Assembly (NCBI RefSeq): GCF_963678975.1
Contig: NC_089274.1
Span: 28,521,053 to 28,585,052 of the forward strand
Direction of reading: 5' to 3'
DNA: 64,000 nt
Source of the DNA: Dysidea avara
Lineage: Eukaryota; Porifera; Demospongiae; Dictyoceratida; Dysideidae
Each line of letters begins with the position of its first letter. Within the stretch, counting starts at the first letter, position 1. Below are positions 10,437 through 21,778 of this stretch, one piece after another. The notes beneath the pieces are model-generated. The model saw only the letters and a list, made by a program, of their open reading frames with translations, was not told where the DNA came from and did not search any database. The position numbers were made by a program, and so were the translations under genes.

Positions 10437-11396
10437 ATTATAACATAACCATATGTATACATACATAGCTGGTATACTTTGTATTGCTCCCCTACATCAA
10501 GACACATGGTAATTTATGAGTGTTTAGCCAGCACACCACAACTGTGTTATAGGCAGGAACAAAAAAATTGGACAATTTCACTCACATGTAGCTCCATGCT
10601 AACCCCTACAAAATGGACATTTCTAAAGGATCAGTGATTGTCTTTAACTGCTTTACTTCATTTCTTCACTTTGCACACTTCATAAACCACGTACATCAAA
10701 AGGTTAGAAGCTGTTACTTACACACCGACCACCCAGAATCATAAACATGCACTGTACCACTGCCATCAGCTATACTTCCTGTATTTTTTTTAAAATCATA
10801 GATGAATGTTATATTATACCCTATCAATAATGCTGAGAAAAGAAATATTTTGTAATAAAAATGTCTTTATGCAACAGTCTGCTTCAACTATAGATAGTGA
10901 GACTACTACGTGAGTAACATTTATAATGTAGAAAAGTAGGGAAAGTGGGTAGCTAGCAGTGGTAGCAGTGTTAAGCCCACTGCCTACAGTTCCAGTAGTC
11001 CAGGGTTCAAGTCCTGGCCAAGTTTTGCATTTTTGTCCAAGTTTTACTGTTGGTTCAATAGTGAGTCCGGCTTATTGAACCAAGGCAGGTAGTGGGGCAT
11101 AACAAGAGGGTGACACACAGGCACTCACTGTAGGTAGATCTGCGACCGCGGTCAAAGTCTAAGTCAAAGGCCACCAAAATTGTGCCGTGTCAATGGTCAA
11201 GGGTAAAAATTTCCAACCTACAATCCAATAGTACTGAAATATCGTCGCTAAGTCACCGGTCAAAGATTGAAAAGGCTCTTGGTACAGGTCAAAGCGAAAT
11301 TTCAGCCGGTCAAGACTTTGACCGCGGTCGCAGATCTACTTACAGTGCGTACCCACCTGACACCCCCTTGCATAACAATGTTATGCCCCACCACCT
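10437..11396. other. Gene-free stretch with a tRNA-like SINE segment
   Basis: No coding region is supported. A tRNA-like segment lies at about 10946-11020 (see separate entry). Sequence around 10490-10510 (ATCAAGACACATGGTA) resembles the flank of composite copy B at 35933-35948. Confidence 0.5.
10946..11020 (+). repeat. tRNA-derived SINE-like segment
   Basis: TAGCTAGCAGTGG resembles a Pol III A box. GGTTCAAGTCC about 50 bp downstream matches the B box consensus GGTTCRANTCC. The clover-leaf is incomplete, so this is more likely a SINE head or tRNA pseudogene than a functional tRNA. Confidence 0.45.
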
Positions 11397-12332
11397 GATA
11401 AGGTAGGGGCGGGCGTTTCCGGACAAAGTTTGCACACGCATTAGAAATTTGTTCATTCCTCCTCGAAAGAAAAACAGATTTTAAAATGCTTAGTGCCAAA
11501 TTGTAGCTAATGAACTAGGCTATCGGTGGTATAAATTTTGGGTGATGAAGCATAGAGTACTAGTAGAAAGAGCAGTTTAAATTTGCAGTTTGAGAAATTG
11601 TCAAAAACTTATGTGGCTGGGGTTTCCGGACACCACTAAAAAAAGACGTACCTGCCATTGTTATGGGAAATACTGCGCTCTATTGAGTGTCAAGGCCCAG
11701 CAGAGACTGACAGAATTCTGTTTGTGTGGTTACTTTGTTGGTGACAGCGATTTTTAAGAAGCAGAACTGCTGCCAGCCTTGCTCGGACCGTGCGTATGTC
11801 TTGCAGCACTTTCGAAGATGCGACATTTGATCTACTGTTTGGAAATCTGTAATAGTCCTTGCCTTAACACCGAAACAGCATAGTTAAGTAGTGTAGCCCC
11901 GCGGATCCTTGCTTGGGGCTTCTCTGGGCTGCTGGTTGTGTTGATTGTGCGTGCCAGTTAACACGTCGCAGGTGACGGGCTTGGATTCCAGTTGTACTAT
12001 CTCTAAATCATATACCCGTTCACTGAATAGTGTGACTGATCATTTGTACTGCCTATGGTCGCTTAGAATTATGAACGGTGCCCTCGATCTCCTGTTAACG
12101 TGCGTAGTAAAAGTTTTTTACACAAAAATATTCTACACGCGCAAGCGAATTGTGATGTATCTCGGTAATCCTTAAAGCTATCGAAACAAAACTTTAGTAT
12201 TTTATAGTACACAGGTAGGGTACTTAGGTACTTAAACCATAGCCTGATTGGTTTCTATTCCATCCTTCAGTAGCAGATTAAAACTAAGTGTCCGGAATAC
12301 CCAGCTGTCCGGAAACCCCCTTACTTACCTTA
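11397..12332. mobile_element. Probable non-autonomous element with TTTCCGGACA termini
   Basis: The left end AAGGTAGGGGCGGGCGTTTC (continuing CGGACA) and the right end (reverse complement AAGGTAAGTAAGGGGGTTTC, continuing CGGACA) are imperfect inverted repeats. An internal copy GGGGTTTCCGGACA sits at about 11628. The same terminal sequence lies beside the pogo-like transposase remnant (43795-43826), so mobilisation by that family is possible. No clear target duplication and no convincing protein. Confidence 0.5.
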
Positions 12333-12541
12333 ACAATTAATACCGTTGACGTAATTTAAATAGTTTGACAATTCGCTTACCTGATGATGCTATTCACTGG
12401 TAATGTTTAACACCCTCTTTCCGAGCTCTTTTCGCCAGTCAATCACCACGAAACGGTCAATTCAGTCACGTGAGAGTATTGATTCTTCCAAATAAAGCGC
12501 AGGCTCGAGAGCAGGTGATAAACATCTACTGTCAGTGTGCA

Positions 12542-12848
12542 ATGGCCTCCCTGGATAACGGTGTTTCACGTATGTGGAATAAGACCTCCCCTGATGTGTT
12601 TGTCTGCTGTAACAAACACAGCGAGGTGAGTGATGTAGGCCAGGAACCCTATGGTGTAAAGGATCTATGCTCTCACCATGTTTTGGACTTTCTAGTCAGT
12701 AAAGGCCGCTGCAATAAATTCTCTGTTTCCCGTCCTGGACTCAAACATATTTGCATGCGGGCGGGCGGTCCATTTCCATTATTTCATTATAAGGCCATAC
12801 CTACTGGATCTTATGTTGCGCGGGCAAAACCTCAGAAAATTTGGGTAG
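12542..12848 (+). CDS. Candidate short spliced gene, truncated or extended by a MITE
   Basis: An ATG at 12542 opens a 28-codon exon (12542-12625) that ends exactly at a strong donor, GAG|GTGAGT. A good acceptor (TTTTGGACTTTCTAG) follows after a 70-nt intron, and the frame stays open in phase 0 through 12696-12848. That would give 78 aa with no recognised domain. The last 20 or so codons lie inside the inverted-repeat element at 12790, so the native C-terminus is probably elsewhere. One possibility is the open segment at about 13246-13359, rich in Lys and Phe. A CACGTGAG word lies 78 bp upstream of the ATG. The splice signals are the main support. Confidence 0.35.
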
Positions 12849-13246
12849 GTAGGTCGATTTGATAATGATAATAATAATTAGTACATAATAGAAAATTATA
12901 GTATTATGAACCATACAAAAAGAGCAACAACTACAAAAAACGTTAATGAAACATATAGGGTGTTCTGCAGCACCATAATGTATTGCTGTACAATGAATCA
13001 AACCTCTTGAATATAAGATTTCGTTTGGAGTATCTTCACCATTAAAGCTCAACCTTTTCAAGAGTTTAATCCCTAGAGGAGCCTGGTTATCCCAATAGCT
13101 GATTTTCACTAGCATATACGAGATTGACCATCTTGGCACACGTGATCCTATATCACGTGATTATCATTATCATTTCAGGTCATGAAAAAAGACAGTCGGT
13201 CGGGCCCGTGCAACATAAAATCCAATAGGTATGGCCTAAGATTGGC
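12790..13246. mobile_element. Inverted-repeat element (AAGGCCATACCTA ends)
   Basis: 12790-12832 (AAGGCCATACCTACTGGATC and on) is the near reverse complement of 13200-13246 (ending CCAATAGGTATGGCCTAA). The terminal match is about 40 bp with a few mismatches. The interior includes a minus-strand open frame (12801-13139) without recognisable domains. TA-type or other target duplication was not resolved. Confidence 0.6.
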
Positions 13247-14504
13247 AACTTCAAGCCATTATTTGCCTGGCACAACCGTAAAAAGCTGCGTAAGCTTGTT
13301 CCTTCCTTTTTAAGTTGCAAAAATGACACAAACGTGAAGTTTGTGCCGACTTGATAGTACTGCTGACACGTGAGCTGATACTGTTTCAAGATGGCTTTTA
13401 CTGAGCCTGTCAGTGTGTACTGGAAAATAATGGAATATTTAGAGTTGACAGTAAACCAGATGCAGGCGGTGGATAGGAAACAGAAAATTTATTTGGACTG
13501 GCCTAACCAACCTCACTTCTGCTTCATAACAGCTTGCTAACCAATGCCATAAACATCTTCAGAGTGACTCTAAACCAAGTTTCTATAAAAGTTTTGGGCT
13601 TGATTTATTCACTGTTTGATGTAACTTCAGACATGTCTTTGCCAACCACAGCAGCTACAATGCATACATCATTGACTTACTTTTGTCCTCATTTGTGTCC
13701 GGTTGCTTTCTTCACTACCATGTAGGTATTGATCGGTGGTAACGTGTCATTACTTTAATTTTTGTGGATAGATTGCAGAGGTGCTTCTCATCATTTGTAA
13801 TGCTGCATATATGTAATAGGTCTGAAACTACAGCAGAATGGCCACTTTTGCATTTCAGTAATTGATGGTCAGGATGTGTGTTCTGATGTAATTTCAGACT
13901 GACTAGATTGATTGCTGAGTTACATCTTGTAGTATTCTTTGTTTTTAATGCCATATGAACATAGCTGAAATTGAAGTGGACTGGCCACTTTAATTGATAA
14001 TTGGAGTGTAATCAGCCTGGTGCCATTCTTTCCTCTGATATAGGTTTTCCAGTAATGAATTGTATTATTACACAAAAAAGACATAATACAAAAAATGTAC
14101 TTCGATCACTAGCTACACAATGTTCTAATGCAACAGAATACAATCGTGGACAGCTATTAAAATGAGAGAAAAAAGTAAATAAACATCTGTTAGATCACTT
14201 CAACTTGATTAGTTGTTTCATGGGCAAGTATGGGGTCAGTAGATCAGCTATAAAATTAGAGTGTAAAATTAACAAAATGCAAGTAAGGGACATGGTCTTG
14301 ACGAAACGGTAGCCATAGCATGTTTCTGAACTATTTGCAGGCAAACAGTGGTTAAATGCATTGGAAGAATACTCTAGTGATATTTCAGCTTTATTTTCCA
14401 CTTATTAAATTTATTTATTTTAACGTACAGAAAGTTGGCCTATGAAGCAACTAATCAAAGGAAAAGTTAGATATTTTACATTTTAGTAGAGAATCTAATA
14501 AAAA
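13247..14504. other. Stretch without a well-supported gene
   Basis: A 49-codon frame, ATG 13391 to TAA 13540 on the plus strand, begins 22 bp after a CACGTGAG word and could be a first exon, but no donor or domain supports it. Open frames on both strands around 13180-13390 conflict with each other. From 13541 to 14504 nothing convincing was seen. Confidence 0.4.
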
Positions 14505-14752
14505 GCAGTAAAACAAGGGAGGTCATCTACACCAGCAGCTGTACTAGTTGACATTTAATCCCTACTTCAGTTGTATCATACAGTACGATAGTACTGTGTA
14601 GTAGGGACAACAGGGATGGCCCAGGAAAAAACATCACCCAAAAATTTTTCCCATACAGTGATGAGGCAGTATTGGTTAGGCAAAACGAAGCCCAAACAAT
14701 CCTTCAGATTGACCCAAAATGTTTCAACAAGTTGCTACAGAATTTTTTTTTA

Positions 14753-15743
14753 ATTATTGGGGCGAGCCCATAAATGGCAGTAGTCACTCGTATGTCTGAC
14801 CATTCCCGAGAGTTTACGTAATGAACATGCACACTGGTAGGGCTCAACTGTACGTATGACCGTACCTCCGACCATTTCCGAGAGTTTACGTAACGAACAT
14901 GAACAGCCCCACACTGGTAGTGCTCAACAGTACATATAACCATACGTCTGACCATTCCCGAGAGTTTATGTAACAAACATGGACAGCCCCACACTGGTAG
15001 TGCTCAACTGTATGTACGACCATACGTCTGACCATTCCTGAGAGTTTACGTAACGAACACGGAAAAAAGTGCCACATGGCTTAGAATTTGTTGCTTGTCA
15101 ATTGGCTCACAACTTATTCTTATCTACATTGACATGGACAAAGAAAACCGTCTTGGAAGAAAGCCAGGAGAGAATGAGACAGGGCGAGGAGGGAACACTG
15201 GCTGGTGAATGCCCAGGTGAATGGTACGTGCATGACGTTCACGAAAACTTCCTATACGAAAAAGGCCGTATATGCGCCACTTGGCTTAGAATTTGTCACG
15301 TGGGTTACAACGTCTACACAGACATCGACAAAGAAGACCGTCTTAGTAGGAGGCAACGAGACAGGGTGAGGATGGCAGCAGAAATGCCAGATGAAGCAGA
15401 AGCAAGTAGACACCTGATAGACGCCATGCACACTCGCAGAAGAGAGCAAGCAGTTGGCCAATGAAACTGCAGAAGACAGGGAGATAAGTCCTAGCTGACT
15501 ATGCTTCCACACAGTTATGTAGCTATATCTGGCAGGCCACTGAGCCTCCCACTTTGAACTTTTTTTCACCTTCCTTCAGCTACCTCTAGAGTAGCCTGAG
15601 CATTTCTGTATGTATAGCTACAAACACATACGTAGCTACAAACACACACACACATTAAACGTTATTCATGGAAATACAGTTGATGCCGCATCACTTTTTA
15701 CACAACTCAGGCTCGCCCCATCATGCTTTTAGCATCTGTCTAG
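14753..15743 (+). mobile_element. Helitron/HINE-like non-autonomous element, copy 1
   Basis: Aligns with 18226-19900 over its length. Near its ends ATTGGGGCGAGCC and GGCTCGCCCCAT form subterminal inverted repeats. The 3' end has a short hairpin (ATGCTTTTAGCAT) followed by CTGTCTAG, the hairpin-plus-CTRR layout of Helitrons and Helentron-associated elements. A plus-strand frame at 15069-15464 (ending with repeated Arg/Glu-rich words such as RRQRDRVRMAAEMPDEAEA) is fragmented in copy 2 and may be a decayed protein. The 5' TC is absent in this copy. Confidence 0.5.
14795..15062. repeat. Tandem repeat, about 85-bp unit, 3-4 copies
   Basis: Units carry GACCATTCCCGAGAGTTTAC, then GTAACGAACATG, CACACTGGTAG and GCTCAACTGTACGTA. 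Copy 2 of the surrounding element (18226) has only one unit, so the array expanded after the copies separated. Minus-strand frames through it simply translate the repeat. Confidence 0.8.
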
Positions 15744-16070
15744 GAATTTTCTACTGACTGACTGACTGACTGATGCCTTCTGACAAGCATAACTCGATAT
15801 CGGCTAAGGCTATGGGCTTGATTTTTTTCACTGCTTTGGCCCGAGAGGTGCCTTTTGACATGTAACACTTCTTATTGCTTTACTGTAGTTTAATATCATG
15901 TACTACTCCAACTTGTTTCAGTACTTTTTATGGATGTGCTATGGTCCCTACTCTAGTTGAAAATTGTAAAAATTTTTGTGTACTTGTATAACTGAAGTAG
16001 GAATTATGTGTCAACTAGTATAGCTGCAGGTGTAGATGATCTCCCTTGTTACATTGCATTTTATCAGATC

Positions 16071-16788
16071 CATACTCAAGTGTAAAAATTTCTTGATTTT
16101 CCTTACAAATGTAAAGTAAGGGGGTATATACTATCTGATGTTTTAATACCCCCAGAGGTGGTAATCACAGTCAGTAATCATTATCATATTTTAATATTTC
16201 TTTATTACAGTAATCTTAATCATATTTTAACCATAGTTAGTCTATGAAGTATGCTATCACACATATACACACTAGAGATTACTTGGGAAAATAATTGTAA
16301 TTTAATCAGATACATTTTGAAAAACACTTTAATCGTAATCGCAATTAAAATCATAGTAATTGCAATCACAATTGATTACTTTCCTTGTGTATTCCCCCAT
16401 ATCTGGAGATGTCATACTGTGACTCATCTCCATGGGAATGGGCATTTGTATAATGCATTTGCAAAGTCATGGCTATTAATTTCCACCTATTGTAAGATTG
16501 AGCAAGTAAAATGACCCACCAGGGATGGTGAATTTGCAATCTACTTTTTCAAATGTCCCAACCTGGGATCTAGTCTGGCATCCCACACCTATTTGCACCT
16601 TTGAGAGGAAGGGTCTGGTCACCCTAGCATTACATGTTGTCAAACCTGTTGCATGTTCCAATCAAATTGCAAGTTACTGGATATTTGGGGTGTTGTCTTT
16701 TTTTTCCCATAAAGGTCACGATGTCATTGATTAGCTGTAAATAGCGTATGAACAGCAAAAGGAGAAACTGAGGTGTAGGTGAACAGTT
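16071..16788. other. Gene-free stretch with repeat pieces
   Basis: AT-rich DNA. A segment at 16545-16640 (TCTGGTCACCCTAGCATTAC) reappears inverted at about 20283-20380, so it is interspersed. No gene was found. Confidence 0.5.
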
Positions 16789-18196
16789 GTGTAGCCCAAG
16801 TAGCCAGTGCACCATGCTAATCTGTAATTTTCATGTATACTTTGCTCTGTGCTGCCTTTACTAAATGACATAGTGGTTACTATGGAATTGCTCTCCACCT
16901 TCAATAGACCACATACCAAATTTGATTATAATCACTCCCTGTGATACAAACCATAAAAAATCTGCTTAATTTTATTTTCCACCTCCCTCCCCCCCCTCCC
17001 CCCTTGCATGCTTACAAAAACTGTGCAAACACATTATGAGATTTCCTTGAAATTTAGCACACACAAGGAGGTTTAAAGGAAAATATGGATACTTAGTTTG
17101 ATTTTATATGATTAGCAGGCTATCAATTATTCACCTAAAATAATACCAATATATTGTCATGCCTGCACCTTGAGGGAGATATTATTATCAACCCTGAGGT
17201 TGAGGTGAAGCAGAGGCAAATGTGTAAAGTGTTGATAATGGTTGCTGTAACATACAAATTTTCGAGGGACGTAATTTTCACGGAGCTTGGTTGTCCACAA
17301 AATTTTCATCCTCGAAAATTAACAATCATCAGGGTTAGCTCTATGTCGTCTAATAGATAACAGTGAAAACAAGTGATCCTCGATAATAAAGCTATGAAAA
17401 TACTAAAATTTGTTGATCCGTGAAAGTTACGTACTTCAAAAATTTGAATGTGTACGGAAGCTTTTATCCCACGCTTTGAAGCACTTGACTTCATAAACCA
17501 CATGACAATTGCTGGAATCAAGATGCTGATAACGTATAGTGACAGACTTCCATTCCCGGGGTTTATCTACTATATGTTCCAAATTTTTTTACTGTGATGC
17601 AGGATGGAAATTAGCTGAAAATTGGTTCATGGATAGGTGAACCACTGAACTTCAAACCTTTTTGTGATTTAGTAGAAATCGAAGTAACAGTGACAGAGTT
17701 ATAGCAAAAAATGAAGCACAAGTAGCTAATACATGATCAAGATTCATACAATCAAGATCAATTGTTTGCAACTCCCAACAAATGTATGGTTGCAATGATA
17801 ACAGCTAGGAAACAATATACTCTAATAAGGCAGTCACCCTAATATAATGTTCATGCATACATTGCATAATAAAAGTTTACTTGAACAATATTTAAATTTT
17901 TTGCTCTTTATCCATTAGTTTTAGCTATGTAGCAAATCACCATGTAGAGTGTACAGCAACATAACAAATATTTGTGTAGAATGTTCAACTACATAAAAGT
18001 AGAGCACTTAGTTACATAATAAATTATCGAGTAGAGCAGTCTTCTATGCAACAAGTCATCGTGTAGAAAGTTCAGCTATAGTCACTCTGTAGAGAGTTCA
18101 GCTACAAACAAGTTACCATGTAGAATGTTTAGCTATATCACAAGTCGCCCTGTAAATAGTTCAGTCACGTACTTAACAAGTCACCCAGAGAGGACT
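16789..18196 (-). repeat. Diverged third copy of the composite element (copy C)
   Basis: Same orientation as copy B. It begins TGTGTAGCCCAAG, passes through GTGCTGCCTTTACTAAATG and CCACATACCAAATTTGA, and later GAACTTCAAACCTTTTTGTG. It ends in a degenerate array (about 17935-18180) of GTAGAGAGTTCAGCTACAAA-like units. No foldback end was found. It is the oldest recognisable copy here. Confidence 0.65.
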
Positions 18197-18225
18197 GAAT
18201 TGTTAACTACCTGGCTGAACAACTG

Positions 18226-19900
18226 TCATTATTGGGGCGAGCCTGAGCGAGCTCCACAAATAGCAGTAGTCAGTCGTACGTCAGACCTGTACGTCTGACC
18301 ATTCCCGAGAGTTTACGTAACAAACACGGAAAAATGCATCACATGGCTTAGAATTATTTCAGTTGTCACTTGGCTCACAACTCATTCTTATCTACATTGA
18401 CATGGACAAAGAAGGCCGTCTTGGAAGATGGCTGTCTTGGAAAAAGGCCGGGAGAGAACGAGACAGGGCAAGCCGGAGGGAACACTGGCTGCATGGTGAA
18501 TGCTGGGGTAAATGGTACATGCGTCACATTCACGAAAACTTCCTGTACGAAAAAGGCCGTATTTGTGCCATTTGGCTTAGAAATTGTCACGTGGGTTACA
18601 ACTTCTTATCTACATAGACATGGACAAAGAAGACCGTCCTAGAAGAAGGCAGGGAGAGAACTGTGACGAGACAGGGTGAGGACAGCAGCAGAAATGCCTG
18701 ATGAAGTAGTAGAAGTAAGTAGACACCTGGTAGACGCCATGCACACTCGCAGAAGAGAGCATGCAGTTGGCCAATGAAACTGCAGAAGACAGGGAGATAA
18801 GTCCTAGCTGACTATACTTCCACACAGTTATGTAGCTATAAGTTTTACTGGCAGGCCACTGAGCCTCTCAATTTGAACTTTTTTTGCCTTCCTCCAGCTA
18901 CCTCTAGAGTAGCCTGAGCATTTCTGTACTGTGATGCATAGCTACAAACACACACACATTTTTTTTCACATAAAACGCTATTCATGCAGGGGCGGATCTA
19001 GATTTATAAAAGGGGAGGCTCGGTGTGCAAAGCACACTTCCCAGCATGCGAAGCAAGCTGGAACTAGGGGGGTCTGGGGGCATACCCCCAGGAAAATTTT
19101 GAAAAATAGATGCTAAAATACTGCAATTTGGAGACATTTCCACTTAAAATTCATAATATTTCTGCCTGTAGATATTTTATATACTGCCTTTAGATTATAG
19201 GTATGGCTCTCTGAAGCATTTTGCTAATGGAAAAGTTTGGGTAGGTACAGACAATCAAGTACATGATGCACCCTCTCACAATTGCACAACACTGAAGAGG
19301 TGCATGTTAGAATAATAATGTTGAAAGTGGAAAATTTTTTGAAATTTGGACAATACAGGATTGAATCTGAGAGCATTTTCAATGGAAATTGTGTACCTGA
19401 ATAAAGTATTGCCATACATATTAATTACACAAGTAGATGAATGAAGCCCTTTAAACAGACCGATTCACTTCATTGTATGCATAGGTGCAGGCAGATTTGG
19501 AAAAATTCCATAACAGAACCAACTACATGTTTCCAGTGAATGTTCTATTAGAGTAGTTAGCTGACTGCTCTATTACAGTATCTCGATCTTGTATACCTCC
19601 AATGCTGATCCGGGTCCTTGTTGCATAAACTTTAGCATAAATCCACTGATAATACCTTGGAAAGATGCTTATAAGGTGGTTTTATGAGTATTTGTATTAC
19701 TAGTGATCATATAATTATGCTAAGACAAAATTTCATTATAATACTCAGCATATTGATCAAGTGAAGCCTAAATATGAAGGAGGGGGCTTCGGCCCCCAAA
19801 GCCCCCCCTGGATCCGCCCCTGTGATGGAAATACAGTTGATGCTGCATCACTTTTTATACAACTCAGGCTCGCCCCATCATGCTTCTAGCATCTGTCTAG
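18226..19900 (+). mobile_element. Helitron/HINE-like element, copy 2, interrupted by a CAGGGGC element
   Basis: Starts TCATTATTGGGGCGAGCC and ends hairpin ATGCTTCTAGCAT then CTGTCTAG followed by T, closer to Helitron rules (5' TC, 3' CTRR, T after the end) than copy 1. The unit is split at 18986/19823 by a TIR transposon; removal restores colinearity with copy 1. Its coding-like frame is broken. Confidence 0.5.
18987..19822. mobile_element. CAGGGGC-family TIR element, copy 1
   Basis: Ends are CAGGGGCGGATC and GATCCGCCCCTG. The flanks TCATG (18982-18986) and TGATG (19823-19827) form a 5-bp duplication with one mismatch. The empty site is visible in the related sequence at 15664-15672. The interior is non-coding, carries the CTCTATTAGAG-type motif at 19562-19588, and is highly similar to 36371-37209. 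The TIR resembles hAT ends, but the duplication is 5 bp. Confidence 0.85.
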
Positions 19901-20440
19901 TTATTATTATTAATTACAGTGACCAGCACTGAAGGTCTGACAGCAACATGTGCTGCAACCTTAGGATTACCTAACCTAATTTCAAGGACTTAAGACTAAA
20001 TTATGGCTCCTTTTGCTTCCTCTGTTTGCTGTTCACCTGAATTATTATCAAAATATTTGCCATTACCATCCAACCATTTTTTGGCCACCACCTTTGATTT
20101 CACATGATCACCTTTTTAAAACCTTTTTTGAGATAAGGGAGGGGGAGTTACACCTAGCTTGGCTTGTATAAATTATTTACCTAGTGAATTATTGGAAGTG
20201 ACATTTTCATGCTTTGGTTTCCTCTGTTATGGTTTCACATTGGTGAATATGATATTACTAGTACATTATTCCATTGCTACAAATGTATAATGCTAGGGTG
20301 ATCACCAGACCTTGCCAGTCTATCAAGGTTAGGTATTGTCCCACATATGGCCCCAGGTGTTCTGCAATACATATCAGGTGTATAATATACATTTTTCGTC
20401 CATGCATCACTTACCTTTTGTTACTTTCTTCCCCACCTAG

Positions 20441-20932
20441 TTGTTTAACAAAGTGTTTACAATCCGTACTGCAAATAAAAAAGACACAGAGTCTATCTAC
20501 AAAGTGCACACAGACTCTATTCATGAATTATGCAGTAGTTGTTACAATGAAGAAGATATTGGACCTTGGATTGACAGGCAGCATCCGTCCAAGTATGAAC
20601 CATTCATAGACAATAAAGCAATGCGTGTGGTTGTGTTAGAAGATCAAGTCATTGCATTTGGACATTTGGAACCATTCACTGAGACTACTGCTGAAATATG
20701 TGGCTTGTATGTATCCCCAGGCATATCACGGAAGGGTATAGGTACACTATTATTGTGTTTTTTAGAGGATGAAGCTAAGTCAAATGGATACCAAAGTATA
20801 AGGCTAAAATCATCTTTAAATGCTCAAAACTTCTATGCAGCTAATGACTATCAGGTAACCCAACAAGATGTCTGTCATTGTGCAGGAGATGATCACCCAT
20901 TGTGTGCTATATTGATGACCAAATCACTATGA
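20441..20932 (+). CDS. GNAT-family N-acetyltransferase, 3' exon
   Basis: 163 residues encode an almost complete GNAT fold. It starts with a beta-1/alpha-1 segment (VFTIRTANKKDTESIY, residues 5-20). The acetyl-CoA-binding motif A follows at about 84-110 (CGLYVSPGISRKGIG, with the R-x-x-G-x-G pyrophosphate loop at 97-101), then motif B (NAQNFYAANDY, about 127-137). The family transfers acetyl from acetyl-CoA to an amine; the substrate cannot be told. The codon at 20441 is TTG, not ATG, and directly follows a good acceptor (CTTTCTTCCCCACCTAG). This is therefore the last coding exon, and a short upstream exon with the ATG is missing from the model. No polyadenylation hexamer is obvious within 60 bp. 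Confidence 0.85.
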   Translation: MFNKVFTIRTANKKDTESIYKVHTDSIHELCSSCYNEEDIGPWIDRQHPSKYEPFIDNKAMRVVVLEDQVIAFGHLEPFTETTAEICGLYVSPGISRKGIGTLLLCFLEDEAKSNGYQSIRLKSSLNAQNFYAANDYQVTQQDVCHCAGDDHPLCAILMTKSL

Positions 20933-21014
20933 ATACTTGAATGTATAATTTAATGCAAGGGACTGATCCATTTATGTCCAGAATTTGTATTGGTCGCAGA
21001 ATATTGTAAGGGTT

Positions 21015-21778
21015 CAGGGGCGGATCCAGAGTCTGGAAAGAGGGGGGGGCACCTTGCTGAAAAAAAGTTGAAGAGCAAAAAAAAAAAAAAACGAAGTGTA
21101 TATTTAGCCGGTACCGGTTTGCAAACACTAACGGCTATTGTGCCGGCACTAGTAGGTTGCCCCGAGCATTCAACTTTAGGGGATGCGAAAAGTAGTTCCT
21201 TAGCGTTAGGGGTAGGCTAGGGTTCAGCTTTGGCTTCTTCTTCACTCTTGTTATATATAGAAGTCACTTCAGTCGGATGTTTATAACGTAGAAACTAAAT
21301 AATATGACTAGCTGCAGCACCGGTGGTATAATCGTTGCAAACATTGCTTATGAGTAAGGATGCCCGGGTTCGAACCCTCGCTTAGACAACTTTTTTTTTT
21401 CGCTTTCTTAGGTTTTTTGTACAAGTTTTTTTTTTAATGCACGTAACATTCTAAGTATTATACCCTCCACTGCCGGCAAAATAGCCGGCAAAACAGTGTA
21501 ACCGGTACCGGCTCTATATAACCTGCCAAGAAAAAAGGTCACAACAATAATAGCTAGTTATCCTTTACCAAATATATTATATCACGTATATGTTATGTAA
21601 AAATAAAATCCTATTGATAGCTTCCTAAGTAAGCTACACTTCCCCATGAACACTGTGACTGCTTTATTAGAGTGATTGGTGATTGACTGCTCTATTAGAG
21701 TATCTCGACCTTATATACATCTTTGTAAGGGAGGGAGGGGGGGGGGGGGGCACGTGCCCCCCCCTGGATCCGCCCCTG
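21015..21778. mobile_element. CAGGGGC-family TIR element, copy 2
   Basis: CAGGGGCGGATCCAG at the left and GATCCGCCCCTG at the right are flanked by a perfect GGGTT duplication (21010-21014, 21779-21783). The interior differs from the other two copies. It includes a tRNA-like segment near 21310-21390 with a perfect B box (GGTTCGAACCC). It carries two copies of the recurrent motif (21656-21673 and 21684-21709). No transposase. Confidence 0.85.
21310..21390 (+). repeat. tRNA-like (SINE) segment
   Basis: GACTAGCTGCAGCACCGGTGG resembles an A-box region, and GGTTCGAACCC is a canonical B box 50-60 bp later. It is followed by a T-rich stretch. The arms do not form a clean clover-leaf, so it is taken as a tRNA-derived SINE head carried by the surrounding element. 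Confidence 0.4.

Larger units (their letters stand above)
14505..16070. mobile_element. Large element with about 110-bp outer inverted arms
   Basis: 14510-14615 (AACAAGGGAGGTCATCTACA, then CTAGTTGACA and CCTACTTCAG) is the imperfect reverse complement of 15945-16060 (TGTCAACTAGTATAGCTGCA, then GATCTCCCTTGTT). The arms bracket a Helitron-like unit (14753-15743) and a (TGAC)n tract near 15752-15770. A related arm occurs alone at 1077-1135. No transposase was seen. Confidence 0.5.

Noticed and set aside
10946..11020. A functional tRNA gene
   Set aside because: A and B boxes are present, but acceptor and anticodon stems do not pair cleanly.
14704..15077. Minus-strand frames with repeated CGAVHV and NSREWSD words
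   Set aside because: They are translations of an 85-bp tandem repeat that is nearly absent in the sister copy.
20283..20327. A 15-codon exon with ATG and an AAG|GT donor that would join the GNAT exon in frame
   Set aside because: The same sequence occurs inverted at about 16600-16640, so it belongs to an interspersed repeat, and the donor is weak.
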